Assembly (NCBI GenBank): GCA_965262235.1
Contig: OZ253504.1
Coordinates: forward strand, 434,001 to 498,000
Direction: 5' to 3'
Length of the DNA stretch: 64,000 nt
Source: CATQGW01 sp965262235
Lineage (GTDB): Bacteria; Chloroflexota; Dehalococcoidia; Bin125
Numbering within the stretch: position 1 is the first letter of the stretch; the number at the start of each line of letters is the position of its first letter. Shown here piece by piece: positions 18,817 through 26,703 of the stretch. Below the pieces are notes generated by a model. It was not told where the DNA came from. It saw nothing but the letters and a program-made list of their open reading frames with translations, and did no database searches. Both the position numbers and the translations under genes were made by a program.

Positions 18817-18856
18817 GATACCGCTCGTTGCGAACGCCTGTGACCAACCCGACGCC

Positions 18857-19010
18857 TAAGCGCGCAGCTCGGGCCAGATTTCGCGCCGTGCCGCTTCGAC
18901 GTGGCGTGGGTACTCACCCGCGCGGACTCGCACGTCGCGGTCGCAATTGGACATGCCAATGCCGAAGCGGGTGAACCCGGCGTTGCGGACGGCGGTCGGC
19001 GTGCAGCGAT
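18857..19010 (-). pseudogene. Decayed copy of the 3' end of the LLM oxidoreductase gene
   Basis: About 150 bases here align with the end of the LLM gene at 19848-20000. Shared words include GCGCAGCTCGGGCCAGA, TTCGCGCC and GGTGAACCCGGCGT. Translated on the minus strand it gives NAGFTRFGIGMSNCDRD and a terminal REIWPELRA. The intact gene has DAGFTRIGIGMPNYDRE and REVWPELRG. The rest of a second LLM gene is missing upstream, replaced by unrelated sequence and the Uma2 gene. It is therefore a truncated, diverged duplicate. Confidence 0.8.
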
Positions 19011-19196
19011 CGTCGAATGCATTCACGGCGCGCCACAGCGTCGTCGCTGGTGACGCGCAGTCCAACGCACCGGCTCAGATGGGGCGTGACGATCCGTGCC
19101 TGCCTGGGTGAGTTAGGCTGTTGGAATCCGTGATCTGGATGATTATCGCGCGGCTGTCAACGCCCGCGGCCGGCCTCGACTTACACTGGGGTGACC

Positions 19197-19844
19197 ATGG
19201 TCACGAGAGCCAAGCCCCCGACAGCGCCGAGCGTGGCGCCAATCAGCAGTCCCGTTGCGCCGATTCTGCTTCAGCCACCGCCGGAATGGGAGCTGACCGA
19301 CGAGCTGTTTATCGAGCTGTGCGAGCTCAACCCTGGGATGCGTTTCGAAATCGATGAACGGGGAAGGCTCAGCATCGTGCCTGGCGCAGGCTTCCGCAGC
19401 AGCAATCGCGCGATCGTCATCGCCGCGCAGATCTACGCCTGGATCGTGGCTGGCGGCGGCGGCGAAACGGCCGGGGCCGATGGCGCGTTCCGGATCGGCG
19501 GTGTGTCGATCCGAATCCCAGATGCGTCTTGGCTCTCACCGGAGCGCCTCGCGCTGATGGAGCCGGACGACGAAGGAATCCCTCGATTCTGCCCAGACTT
19601 CGTCATCGAACTTCGCTCGCCGTCCGACCGTCTGCCCGACCAGCAACGCAAGATGCGGTTCTGGATTGCGCAAGGTGTGCGGCTGGGATGGCTGATCGAC
19701 CCGTTTACAGACACCGCTCACATCTACCGGCCTGACCGAGAGCCCGAACTCCTGCAGCGCCCCAACTCGCTCTTCGGCGAAGACGTCTTGCCCGGCCTCG
19801 TCGTCGACCTCAGGAGGGTCTGGCGCGACCAACCCGAGGCCTAA
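19197..19844 (+). CDS. Uma2-family endonuclease-like protein
   Basis: A 215-residue DUF820/Uma2 protein of the PD-(D/E)xK nuclease superfamily. The core reads FRIGGVSIRIPDASWLS, then CPDFVIELRSPSD, then RKMRFWIAQGVRLGWLIDP, giving the Asp, Glu-x-Arg/Lys and the basic helix. The protein ends in the usual IYRPDREPELLQ strand. Many bacteria, cyanobacteria and Chloroflexota above all, carry numerous copies whose job is unknown; a nuclease tied to mobile DNA is the working idea. GTG 19191 is an alternative start. The stop overlaps the convergent LLM gene by 4 bp, at the place where the LLM 3' end has been duplicated. Confidence 0.88.
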   Translation: MVTRAKPPTAPSVAPISSPVAPILLQPPPEWELTDELFIELCELNPGMRFEIDERGRLSIVPGAGFRSSNRAIVIAAQIYAWIVAGGGGETAGADGAFRIGGVSIRIPDASWLSPERLALMEPDDEGIPRFCPDFVIELRSPSDRLPDQQRKMRFWIAQGVRLGWLIDPFTDTAHIYRPDREPELLQRPNSLFGEDVLPGLVVDLRRVWRDQPEA

Positions 19845-20740
19845 CCGCGCAGCTCGGGCCAGACTTCGCGCCATGTCGTTTCGATGTGGCGCAGGTAGTC
19901 ATCAACGGGGACTGCCGCCTCGCGGTCGTAATTGGGCATGCCAATCCCGATCCGGGTGAACCCGGCGTCGCGGGCGGCGGTCAGCGTGCGCAGCGTATTG
20001 GCCATGTCTGTGTCGAGCGGCGGCAGCCACTGAAGCGGGAACTCGTCGCTCGAGCGACCGTGCAGCTCGAGCGCCGCGCGAATCTTCTCGGTGGCCGCGA
20101 TCAGCTGAGCGGTGTCGGATTGCACCGACGCGATCCAGCCGTCGCCGAGACGAGCGGCGCGATCCAGCGCCAGGTCGGAGTAGCCGCCGAACAGCACCGG
20201 CGGACCGCCGGGCGTGACCGGCTTGGGCATCACGCTCATCTCGCGGATCGTCGTGTAGCGTCCCTCGAAGTTGACCGGCTCCTCGGTCCAGCAGGCGCGC
20301 AGGACGTGGATCGCCTCCTCCATCCGCGAGGGACGTTGGCGGAACGGCACGCCGAGCGATTCAAACTCCGGGACCTGCCAGCCGATCCCAATGCCGAGCC
20401 GGAAGCGGCCACCCGAGAGGATGTCGATTTCGGCCGCCTGCTTGGCAACCAACACCGGCTGACGCTGGGGCAGCACGAGCACGTTGGTCTGCAGCGCCAC
20501 GCGGCTGGTCAGCGCCGCGATCCAGGCAAGCGTGATCATCACCTCGTGCTGGTGTACGTCGTCCTGGTAGGGGCCGTTGATCGGCCGGTCGGGCAACTCG
20601 TACGCGTAGATCACGTGGTCGGCCATCGAGATGAAATCGAGCCCGATCGCCTCCACACCCTGCGCCCAGTCGCGCACCTCGGAGACATCCCAGTGCCAGT
20701 GCCAGGCGGGGATCTGAGCGCCGAATTCCATTCGCGGCAT
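19841..20740 (-). CDS. LLM-class oxidoreductase (F420- or flavin-dependent)
   Basis: A 299-residue luciferase-like TIM-barrel protein, starting at MPRMEFGAQIPAWHWHWD. Family markers are GLDFISMADHVIYAYE, SRVALQTNVLVLPQRQP, AAEIDILSGGRFRLGIGIGW and a terminal GFTRIGIGMPNYDRE. The SGGRFRLGIGxGW loop is typical of F420-dependent members (TIGR03619-type), which transfer hydride between F420 and small organic substrates. The substrate is unknown. It is convergent with the Uma2 gene and upstream of nothing on its strand. A broken copy of its last 50 codons lies 1 kb away at 18857-19010. Confidence 0.9.
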   Translation of the reverse strand: MPRMEFGAQIPAWHWHWDVSEVRDWAQGVEAIGLDFISMADHVIYAYELPDRPINGPYQDDVHQHEVMITLAWIAALTSRVALQTNVLVLPQRQPVLVAKQAAEIDILSGGRFRLGIGIGWQVPEFESLGVPFRQRPSRMEEAIHVLRACWTEEPVNFEGRYTTIREMSVMPKPVTPGGPPVLFGGYSDLALDRAARLGDGWIASVQSDTAQLIAATEKIRAALELHGRSSDEFPLQWLPPLDTDMANTLRTLTAARDAGFTRIGIGMPNYDREAAVPVDDYLRHIETTWREVWPELRG

Positions 20741-20901
20741 GGTGAAAAATCTCCTCTGCGTCGCGCGCCTCCAACGCGGGCTGCGCCGCCGCAAGTCGGT
20801 CGGATGGAGGCCTGTTGCGCGTGTATCCTACATCCGCTGGCCCCGCGCAACGCGCCCACCGCGCACTGCATCGCGCATCATCGGGCCGGTGGGAGGTCGC
20901 C

Positions 20902-21144
20902 ATGGTGGTGGACGAACGGCACGCCGGCGAAGAGGGAGTGATCCGCAGCGACATCGCGGACGTCATCGACCGCTCGGCGGCGATGGCGGCGTACACCTTC
21001 ACGGCGATTCGCAAAGCTGGCGAGAAGGGCGGCGTGCGCCTGCCTGACCAACTCGCTGAACACCTCGCCGAATCTACCTATATGGAAGTCATGCGCTACT
21101 CGCTCGACGAGTGCTCATGTCCCTGTCACCAGGACCACCACTAA
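20902..21144 (+). CDS. Small protein with C-terminal CSCPCH motif
   Basis: An 80-residue ORF with a GGGAGGT ribosome-binding site 6-7 bases before the ATG. The central part (VIDRSAAMAAYTFTAIRKAG, LPDQLAEHLAEST) is amphipathic helix. The chain ends CSCPCHQDHH, three cysteines and three histidines in ten residues, which is probably a metal-binding tail. No family is recognised. It precedes the thioredoxin-like gene by 80 bp on the same strand. Confidence 0.6.
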   Translation: MVVDERHAGEEGVIRSDIADVIDRSAAMAAYTFTAIRKAGEKGGVRLPDQLAEHLAESTYMEVMRYSLDECSCPCHQDHH

Positions 21145-21224
21145 GCGCTGGCGCCTGGTGATAGCCTGAGCTGGACGGCGCCGACGGCGGCCCTCGATTC
21201 AACGAACGATGAAGGGAACTAGAC

Positions 21225-21857
21225 ATGGCGACTGCAATCAAAGACTCGGTGGTCACTCTGGAGCGATTCAAGAGCGGCAAGACCTGGAACCAGTACCTCG
21301 CATTCATCAACAGCGAGGAGAACCATCAGCGACCCACCCCAGGCGGAAACCCGCGCGGCGACGCGAACGTTGAGCGGTTCGTGCGCAACATGGGCTCCTG
21401 GCAGGTGTCGGAAGAGGGACGCGAAGCGCTGCAGTCGCTGCCGCGCCTGAAGATGCTGGTGCTCGGCGAAGACTGGTGCCCCGATGTCTACCGCGGCCTG
21501 CCCGTGCTGGCCGAGATCGCCTCGACCGCCGGCTGGGAGCTGCGCATCTTCCCGCGCGACGAGAACAACGACATCATGTCCGAGTTCCTCAAGGAGGGAC
21601 TCCACGAGTCGATCCCGACCGCGGTGCTCTACACGGCGGACCACGAGTACATCGCCCACTGGATCGAGCGCCCGGCCGTCGCCAACGAGCACATGGCAAA
21701 CATGCAGAAGCTCTTCTCGCGCAAGGACGGCGAGTCCGAGGCGGAGATGCGCGCCCGCATCGGCGCCGCCTATCGCGACCTCCAGAGCTCCGACGAGTGG
21801 GCCTCGTGGCGCGACGCGACGGTCGACGAGATCGTCGAGCTGGCCAAAGGCGGCTAG
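21225..21857 (+). CDS. Thioredoxin-fold protein (Thioredoxin_9-like)
   Basis: A 210-residue cytosolic protein. The redox-fold centre MLVLGEDWCPDVYRGLPVLA matches the bacillary Thioredoxin_9 type. It keeps a single cysteine (WCPDVYR) instead of CxxC, so it is unlikely to be a classical disulfide reductase. SIPTAVLYTADHEYIAHW is the cis-proline region. The N-terminal 65 residues are helical. The last 40 residues (GAAYRDLQSSDEWASWRDAT) form the conserved tail of this family. A GAAGGGAACTAG leader gives the ribosome-binding site. Its end is 14 bp from the convergent CDP-alcohol transferase gene. Confidence 0.82.
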   Translation: MATAIKDSVVTLERFKSGKTWNQYLAFINSEENHQRPTPGGNPRGDANVERFVRNMGSWQVSEEGREALQSLPRLKMLVLGEDWCPDVYRGLPVLAEIASTAGWELRIFPRDENNDIMSEFLKEGLHESIPTAVLYTADHEYIAHWIERPAVANEHMANMQKLFSRKDGESEAEMRARIGAAYRDLQSSDEWASWRDATVDEIVELAKGG

Positions 21858-21870
21858 CGCCGACTCGGCC

Positions 21871-22527
21871 TCACGAACTTCCGTCGAACGGGCCCTCCGT
21901 TGAGGGGGGCTCGTCGGCGGCTGTCTGCGGCGTCTCTTCCGCCGCAAGCTGTCGAGTGGCCAGCCAGGTCATCACCCAGCGCTGCAAGGCCGTGAGATTC
22001 GACAGGGCCGCGAGTAGCCAGAGCACCGCGAGCACCTGCCCGGCGAGCAGACCGATCGACATGATCAGCACCCGCTCCAACCGCGTGCCGAGGCCCGATC
22101 GAATCTGCACGCCGTATTCGGCTGCCTTCGAACGCGTATAGCTCACGAGCATCGAGCCGCTCAGGCTCAGCATGATCAGGATGATCGCTTCGCGATTGAA
22201 GCGCTCCTCGCCGAGGAACCAGAACAGCAGCCCGAAGAGGATCGCGAAGTCCGCGAGCCGGTCGCTCACGGCGTCGAAGATCGCGCCCCAGGTCGTCGCT
22301 TTGCCGGTCGCTCGAGCGACAGCGCCGTCAAACAGGTCGAACGCGCCGGCCGCGAGCATCGCCACACCGGCTTGCCAGAACCAGCCCCTCGAGGCCAGGT
22401 AGCCGGCCCCGCCCATCCCGCACAGACCGATGATCGTCAGCGTGTTGGGCGTCAGGCCCGTGCGCGCGACTGCGCGCCCGAGACGCTCGGAGACCGACTG
22501 CGACAGGGCGTGCGGAAGTAGGGACAC
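21871..22527 (-). CDS. CDP-alcohol phosphatidyltransferase, probable phosphatidylinositol phosphate synthase
   Basis: A 217-residue integral membrane enzyme with a GTG start. The signature DGx2ARx8Gx3Dx3D is intact: DLFDGAVARATG from residue 64, then WGAIFDAVSDR. Six hydrophobic helices follow the family plan. Size and sequence style resemble actinobacterial PgsA1, which joins CDP-diacylglycerol and inositol 1-phosphate to make phosphatidylinositol phosphate. The inositol-phosphate synthase, GT4 and acyltransferase genes upstream on the same strand support that assignment. Without them, glycerol-phosphate (PgsA) would be equally likely. A tandem-repeat array separates it from the GT4 gene. 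Confidence 0.85.
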   Translation of the reverse strand: MSLLPHALSQSVSERLGRAVARTGLTPNTLTIIGLCGMGGAGYLASRGWFWQAGVAMLAAGAFDLFDGAVARATGKATTWGAIFDAVSDRLADFAILFGLLFWFLGEERFNREAIILIMLSLSGSMLVSYTRSKAAEYGVQIRSGLGTRLERVLIMSIGLLAGQVLAVLWLLAALSNLTALQRWVMTWLATRQLAAEETPQTAADEPPSTEGPFDGSS

Positions 22528-22740
22528 GGGTGCGTTCGGTCAGCCCCGCCGAGGGCTCAGACACCAGCGCGTTCACGGTACCGAATCTGGGCCGCCACCC
22601 CCATCACCAGAGAGTCAAACTTCGCGTCGGCGGCGTGACAGCGGGGAATCGGATTCCGCTGACCCCCTCCCAATGGCTCCCCCCGCCCCGCCGGGGAAGC
22701 GCGGATCCGGATCCCCCTCTTCCCCCGCTTTGCGGGGGAG
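22528..22740. repeat. Repeat-rich leader of the 65-bp array
   Basis: It holds isolated words of the window-wide repeat family: GGATTCCGCTGACCCCC, a CCGGGGAAGCGCGGATCC segment and CCCCGCTTTGCGGGG. These lead into the tandem array. The GTG start of the CDP-alcohol transferase lies at its left edge; no promoter is obvious. Confidence 0.6.
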
Positions 22741-23133
22741 AGATGCCGAAGGCAGCGGCGGCCGGATCGGATTCCGCTGACCACTCAATGTGGTCAGCGG
22801 GGGAGAGATGCCGAAGGCAGCGGCGGCCGGATCGGATTCCGCTGACCACTCAATGTGGTCAGCGGGGGAGAGATGCCGAAGGCAGCGGCGGCCGGATCGG
22901 ATTCCGCTGACCACTCAATGTGGTCAGCGGGGGAGAGATGCCGAAGGCAGCGGCGGCCGGATCGGATTCCGCTGACCACTCAATGTGGTCAGCGGGGGAG
23001 AGATGCCGAAGGCAGCGGCGGCCGGATCGGATTCCGCTGACCACTCAATGTGGTCAGCGGGGGAGAGATGCCGAAGGCAGCGGCGGCCGGATCGGATTCC
23101 GCTGACCACTCAATGTGGTCAGCGGGGGGAGAG
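22741..23133. repeat. 65-bp tandem repeat, six copies
   Basis: Six consecutive, essentially identical 65-base units. The word ATGCCGAAGGCAGCGG begins at 22743, 22808, 22873, 22938, 23003 and 23068. Each unit contains the inverted word GCTGACCAC...GTGGTCAGC around TCAAT. The last copy ends in the GGGGGGAGAG module just before the GT4 stop codon. Short ORFs in both directions are only repeat translations. Confidence 0.97.
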
Positions 23134-23141
23134 CGTGGCGG

Positions 23142-24260
23142 TCAGCCGGCGTCAGCGCTGACCACCCGCTCATAGACCTTCAGGTGCTGCGGCCCCACCA
23201 CCGAGACATCGAAGCGGCGCGCCGATGCGCGGCCGGCGGCGACCAGACGCACGCGCGTGGCTTGGTCGGATCCCACCCGCTCGAGCGCGGCGGCCAGCGC
23301 GGCGACATCGCCGGGCGGGGTGAGCAGCGCGGCCCGGCCGGCGCGGGCGGCGATTCGATAACCGTCGATATCGGAGGCGACGACTGGCACGCCCGCGGCC
23401 ATCGCCTCGACCAGCACCAAGCCCAGTGCCTCGCCGCCCAGCGCCGGCGCGCACAGCAGCGACGCGTCCCCGAGCAGCCGCCGCACCTCTGCGGTCCCGA
23501 CGGCGCCGTGCAGGCGGACGCGCTCAGCAAGACCGAGACGCTCGACCAGTCGCACCGTGTCGGGCCGCGCGGCCCCCGCCACGTGGAGCACGGGCCCGCG
23601 GTCGGCCTCGCGATCGACGATGCGCGCCATCGCGCGGAGCAGCACGGGCAGCCCCTTGCGAGGCTCATCACGACCGACGAAGAGCACCACCGGCGCGCCC
23701 GTCTCGGCACTGCGGCCCGGTCCCGGTGCGCCGCCGTAGTCGATGCAGGGAGGAATCAGCGCCGCGGGCCCGCCGAGCACGGGCGCGGCGATCGCCAGCG
23801 CCGCCGTTGACACGGCGATGCGGGCGTCCGCGCGGCGGATGTGAGGGCGGATCGCAATCCCGAGCGCTCCGTAGAGCCGGGCCGCGACGGGCTCGGCGCT
23901 GTGGAATGTGAGCACCGTCGGGACCCGGCCGAGGGCGCGTTCGAGCGCCGCCGGTCCGATCGCTGGAACGAGCGGCTCCTGGATGTGGACGACGTCCCAG
24001 TCCGCATCGAGGAGGTTCCGCACGCTCCGGACCACGCTCGGTCTCAGCGTCAGACTGCCTACCGTTCCGCCGATCCGCACGGCGAACGGACGACCGACAT
24101 CGTGCAGCCACGGCTCGTTCGCCGCGGCCGGGTCGGAACTTGGCGCGATCACATGCGCGTCGTGCCCAGCTCGGCGCAGCCATGCGGCGAGCGCCAGCGT
24201 GTACGTGCGCACGCCGCCGGGCCGCGCGAGGTCGTAGGGCAGGACGAGCGCGATCCGCAC
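23142..24260 (-). CDS. GT4 glycosyltransferase, PimA-like
   Basis: A 372-residue retaining glycosyltransferase with a GTG start. The N-terminal lobe begins MRIALVLPYDLARPGGVRTY, the Gly-rich PGG loop seen in PimA. The linker region is VVLFVGRDEPRKGLPVLLRA. The C-terminal nucleotide-sugar motif EALGLVLVEAMAAGVPVVAS carries the EX7E glutamates. PimA adds mannose from GDP-mannose to phosphatidylinositol at the inner membrane face; this gene lies in a matching lipid cluster. Sugar and acceptor are inferences. It starts 12 bp after the PHP gene stop, so they are cotranscribed. Confidence 0.85.
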   Translation of the reverse strand: MRIALVLPYDLARPGGVRTYTLALAAWLRRAGHDAHVIAPSSDPAAANEPWLHDVGRPFAVRIGGTVGSLTLRPSVVRSVRNLLDADWDVVHIQEPLVPAIGPAALERALGRVPTVLTFHSAEPVAARLYGALGIAIRPHIRRADARIAVSTAALAIAAPVLGGPAALIPPCIDYGGAPGPGRSAETGAPVVLFVGRDEPRKGLPVLLRAMARIVDREADRGPVLHVAGAARPDTVRLVERLGLAERVRLHGAVGTAEVRRLLGDASLLCAPALGGEALGLVLVEAMAAGVPVVASDIDGYRIAARAGRAALLTPPGDVAALAAALERVGSDQATRVRLVAAGRASARRFDVSVVGPQHLKVYERVVSADAG

Positions 24261-24272
24261 CCGGTCCGCCGC

Positions 24273-25046
24273 TCAGCGCCCGCCGAGGCGCCGAATGAAG
24301 CGCCGTGTCAGCGCCCGTGGCGTGGCGGAGAGCCCGAGTAGCGGCTGGAGGAGCAGCCGCGGACCGACGCTGAGCAGTGAGGGGTGCTCGCGCTCCTCGG
24401 CGCGCGTCTGCCCGGCGATGAACGCCGCACGCAGCGCGTCGGGGCCGCTGCCGGGGTAGCGAGTCACGGCCGCGCCGACGTGGGACGCGAAATGCGCGTC
24501 GCTGCCGCCCGTCTCAGGCAGCCCCCAGCGCTCGGCGTTGGCGAGTGCGACAGGTGGCACGCGCAGGCGCGCCGTCAACGAGGGGTTGACCAGCTCGATG
24601 CCCAACACGAGCACGGGCGAATCGCGCTGCGCAGGAGCCAGATCGCGAACCAGCTGATCGATCTCCTTCACCCGGAGGCTGGGCGGGACGATCGACGCCG
24701 GGTGGGCGATGATCGCCACACCGCCCTGCCGCCAGATCGCCTCGACGGTCGCGGCGGCCGAGCGGAATGCCGGGACCGGCTCGGTCAGCCACAGCGCCAC
24801 CATGTGTCCCTGCCGCGATGTCACTTCGCTGCCTACGATCACTTCGATCGGGAGTCCGCGCTCGACTGCAATCGACTGCGCGCGCAGCGCACCGTCGACC
24901 TGGTCGTGCTCGGTGATCGCGACGCAGTCCAGTCCCGCCTCGACCGCTGCGGCGAGCATGGTGTCGGCGCTGTCCATCCCATCCGACGAGCGAGTGTGGG
25001 CGTGCAGGTCCGCGGCCGACCAGTCAACCGCGATCGGGTCGCTCAT
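24273..25046 (-). CDS. PHP-domain phosphoesterase
   Basis: A 257-residue PHP protein, started at MSDPIAVDWSAADLHAHTRSSD. Metal ligands appear in DLHAHTRSSDGMDS, VAITEHDQVDGA, GSEVT, IIAHPAS and GGSDAHFASHVG, a full trinuclear set. PHP proteins hydrolyse phosphomono- or diesters. In this setting it might act on inositol phosphates, phosphatidylinositol phosphate or a polar-lipid intermediate, which is a guess. The ATG overlaps the acyltransferase stop by 4 bases (ATGA), and the GT4 gene follows after 12 bp. The cluster is therefore read acyltransferase, PHP, GT4. Confidence 0.88.
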   Translation of the reverse strand: MSDPIAVDWSAADLHAHTRSSDGMDSADTMLAAAVEAGLDCVAITEHDQVDGALRAQSIAVERGLPIEVIVGSEVTSRQGHMVALWLTEPVPAFRSAAATVEAIWRQGGVAIIAHPASIVPPSLRVKEIDQLVRDLAPAQRDSPVLVLGIELVNPSLTARLRVPPVALANAERWGLPETGGSDAHFASHVGAAVTRYPGSGPDALRAAFIAGQTRAEEREHPSLLSVGPRLLLQPLLGLSATPRALTRRFIRRLGGR

Positions 25047-25960
25047 ACGACGCTCCGCTCGCGATGCGCGCGTGGGTCGTCCCAAGGTGTGTCGTGGCAG
25101 GGCGCCCAGGGCGACTCGAACATCCGCCACTGTTCGCAATGCTCGTAGAGAATCGGCTCGAACAGCGCGACGAGGTCGGCCAGGCCGGTGCGCACGTCGA
25201 GCGCGCGATTGCCGGTCAGCAGCAACTGCATCGGAGGCAGGCACTCGACCTCGAAGTGCAGGCCCCGCGTGCGGCGCTGCCAGATCGGAATCAGCGCCGA
25301 ATCGGTGCGGATCGCCAGGTCCACCGCGCCGACCGGAAAGCGCGCCTGGCGTTGAAAGAACGGGATGCAGGCACCGCCGCCCTGGATATCGCGGTCCCAC
25401 AGCACCGCGACCAGCCCGCCGCCGCGCAGACGCTCCAGACAGCTCGCGATCCCTCGTGCGTTGGCCTCGACGAACTCAACGCCGGCGCCGCCGCGGAGCG
25501 CCTCCACGGCCGTCCGTTGCCGACGGTCGGTGAGCGGCTCGATCAGCGCCGTGGCCGGGATCTCGAGCGCCCCGATCGCTCGCACCACCGCCTCGGGATT
25601 GGAGAGGTGCGCCGATGTCGCGACCACGCCGCGCCCGCGGGCGATCTCGCCCTGTAGATGATCGAGCCCGCGCAGCGTCAGCCGATCGTCGAGGATCTGC
25701 TTCGGCGTCAGGCTCGGCAGCAGCGCCAGGTCCACGTAGTAGCGGGCGGTCTCCTCGAAGACGCGGCGCACGGCGCGATTGAGACGCGGCAGCTCCCACT
25801 CCGGATGCAGTCGTTGCAGGTTGTTGCGCACGCGCAGCCGACGCCGTTCGGCGACGGGCAGCGCCGCGACGGCGAGTCGCTCCGCCAGCGCATACAGCGC
25901 CGCCTCCGGCAGCACCCGCGCCAGCAGCTCAAGCGCCCGCAGCGCCGCAGCGATGCCCAT
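25043..25960 (-). CDS. Lysophospholipid/PIM acyltransferase-like protein
   Basis: A 305-residue LABLAT-family protein (HtrB/PatA type). The catalytic motif is SAHLSNPEAV (HxxxxE) near residue 118, and the second motif VAVLWDRDIQGGG, then PFF and FPVG, marks the acyl acceptor pocket. An amphipathic N terminus (LLARVLPEAALYALAERLA) suggests peripheral membrane association. In mycobacteria the homologous gene (Rv2611c, PatA) lies between pgsA1 and pimA and palmitoylates PIM. The same gene neighbours occur here, which supports an analogous role. It precedes and overlaps the PHP gene. Confidence 0.85.
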   Translation of the reverse strand: MGIAAALRALELLARVLPEAALYALAERLAVAALPVAERRRLRVRNNLQRLHPEWELPRLNRAVRRVFEETARYYVDLALLPSLTPKQILDDRLTLRGLDHLQGEIARGRGVVATSAHLSNPEAVVRAIGALEIPATALIEPLTDRRQRTAVEALRGGAGVEFVEANARGIASCLERLRGGGLVAVLWDRDIQGGGACIPFFQRQARFPVGAVDLAIRTDSALIPIWQRRTRGLHFEVECLPPMQLLLTGNRALDVRTGLADLVALFEPILYEHCEQWRMFESPWAPCHDTPWDDPRAHRERSVV

Positions 25961-26007
25961 CAGCCGAACCCACTCTCAGATCGGCACATCACTACAGATT
26001 TCCGTTG

Positions 26008-26013
26008 TATACT
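26008..26013 (+). promoter_or_regulatory. Leaderless -10 box
   Basis: TATACT ends six bases before the ATG at 26020. That spacing puts the start of transcription at or next to the start codon, as for the short coiled-coil genes. No good -35 is seen upstream. Confidence 0.6.
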
Positions 26014-26019
26014 CGGCGC

Positions 26020-26703
26020 ATGGAGCACGCAGCCGAAATGCAAGCCATCCTCGAGCACGGTAACTTGCCGCCCCAAGAAGCGGAGAAGTTCGTGGCGCTG
26101 CTCAGTTCCGAGTTCGCCGAACTCCGTGGCAACGCCGCCACCAAGGAGGACGTCACGGTCCTCAGCGGCGAGATGCGCGAAGGCTTCACAGGCGTTTACA
26201 CGGAAATGCGCGAAGGCTTCGCACGCGTCGATACGGAAATGCGCGAAGGCTTTGCACGCGTCGACGCAGAGATGCGCGAAGGCTTCGCGGCGACCAGAGT
26301 GGATGCTGCAGAGCGCCACGCGGCCATCCTCGAGCATTTGGCCCATCGGGACGCAACTCTGCAAGCCGAACTCGCCGCGATGCGCACGGACACGCTCGAG
26401 CGCGACCGCCTGATGCGCGAAGAGATGCATCGTCGCGATGAGCGATTGCTCACAGCGATGAGCGAACGAGACCAACAAATGCGCGAAGAGATGCGCGAAC
26501 GAGACAATCGAATGCGCGAAGAGATGCGTGAGCGTGAACAACATGCGCGCGAGGAGGCCCGCCGGGACGGTGAACTGCGTGACGCGAAAATGAGCCAGAT
26601 GATCGCGGAGACCGAGGTCCGAATCGGGCGCCTGGTGATCATGGGGACGGGCCTAATGCTGACCGGCCTCGCGATCGCCGTCGCCGTGATCGCGGTGATC
26701 TAG
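26020..26703 (+). CDS. Long DUF1640-like coiled-coil protein with C-terminal anchor
   Basis: A 227-residue protein from ATG 26020. The head (residues 1-45) reads MQAILEHGNLPPQEAEKFV, then ATKEDVTVLS, matching the short-head plus ATKxD pattern of DUF1640/CCDC90 proteins. The stalk is built of 11-residue units (EMREGFARVDT, four copies) followed by REEM-RERD repeats. A final helix at about 208-227 (IMGTGLMLTGLAIAVAVIAVI) anchors it. The 11-residue steps predict a right-handed coiled coil. Its job is unknown. It lies convergent with, and overlaps by 51 bp, the acyltransferase gene. It sits inside the lipid cluster but on the opposite strand. Confidence 0.8.
   Translation: MEHAAEMQAILEHGNLPPQEAEKFVALLSSEFAELRGNAATKEDVTVLSGEMREGFTGVYTEMREGFARVDTEMREGFARVDAEMREGFAATRVDAAERHAAILEHLAHRDATLQAELAAMRTDTLERDRLMREEMHRRDERLLTAMSERDQQMREEMRERDNRMREEMREREQHAREEARRDGELRDAKMSQMIAETEVRIGRLVIMGTGLMLTGLAIAVAVIAVI

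Noticed and set aside
22741..23133. CRISPR array
   Set aside because: Units are contiguous identical 65-bp repeats with no unique spacers and no cas genes.
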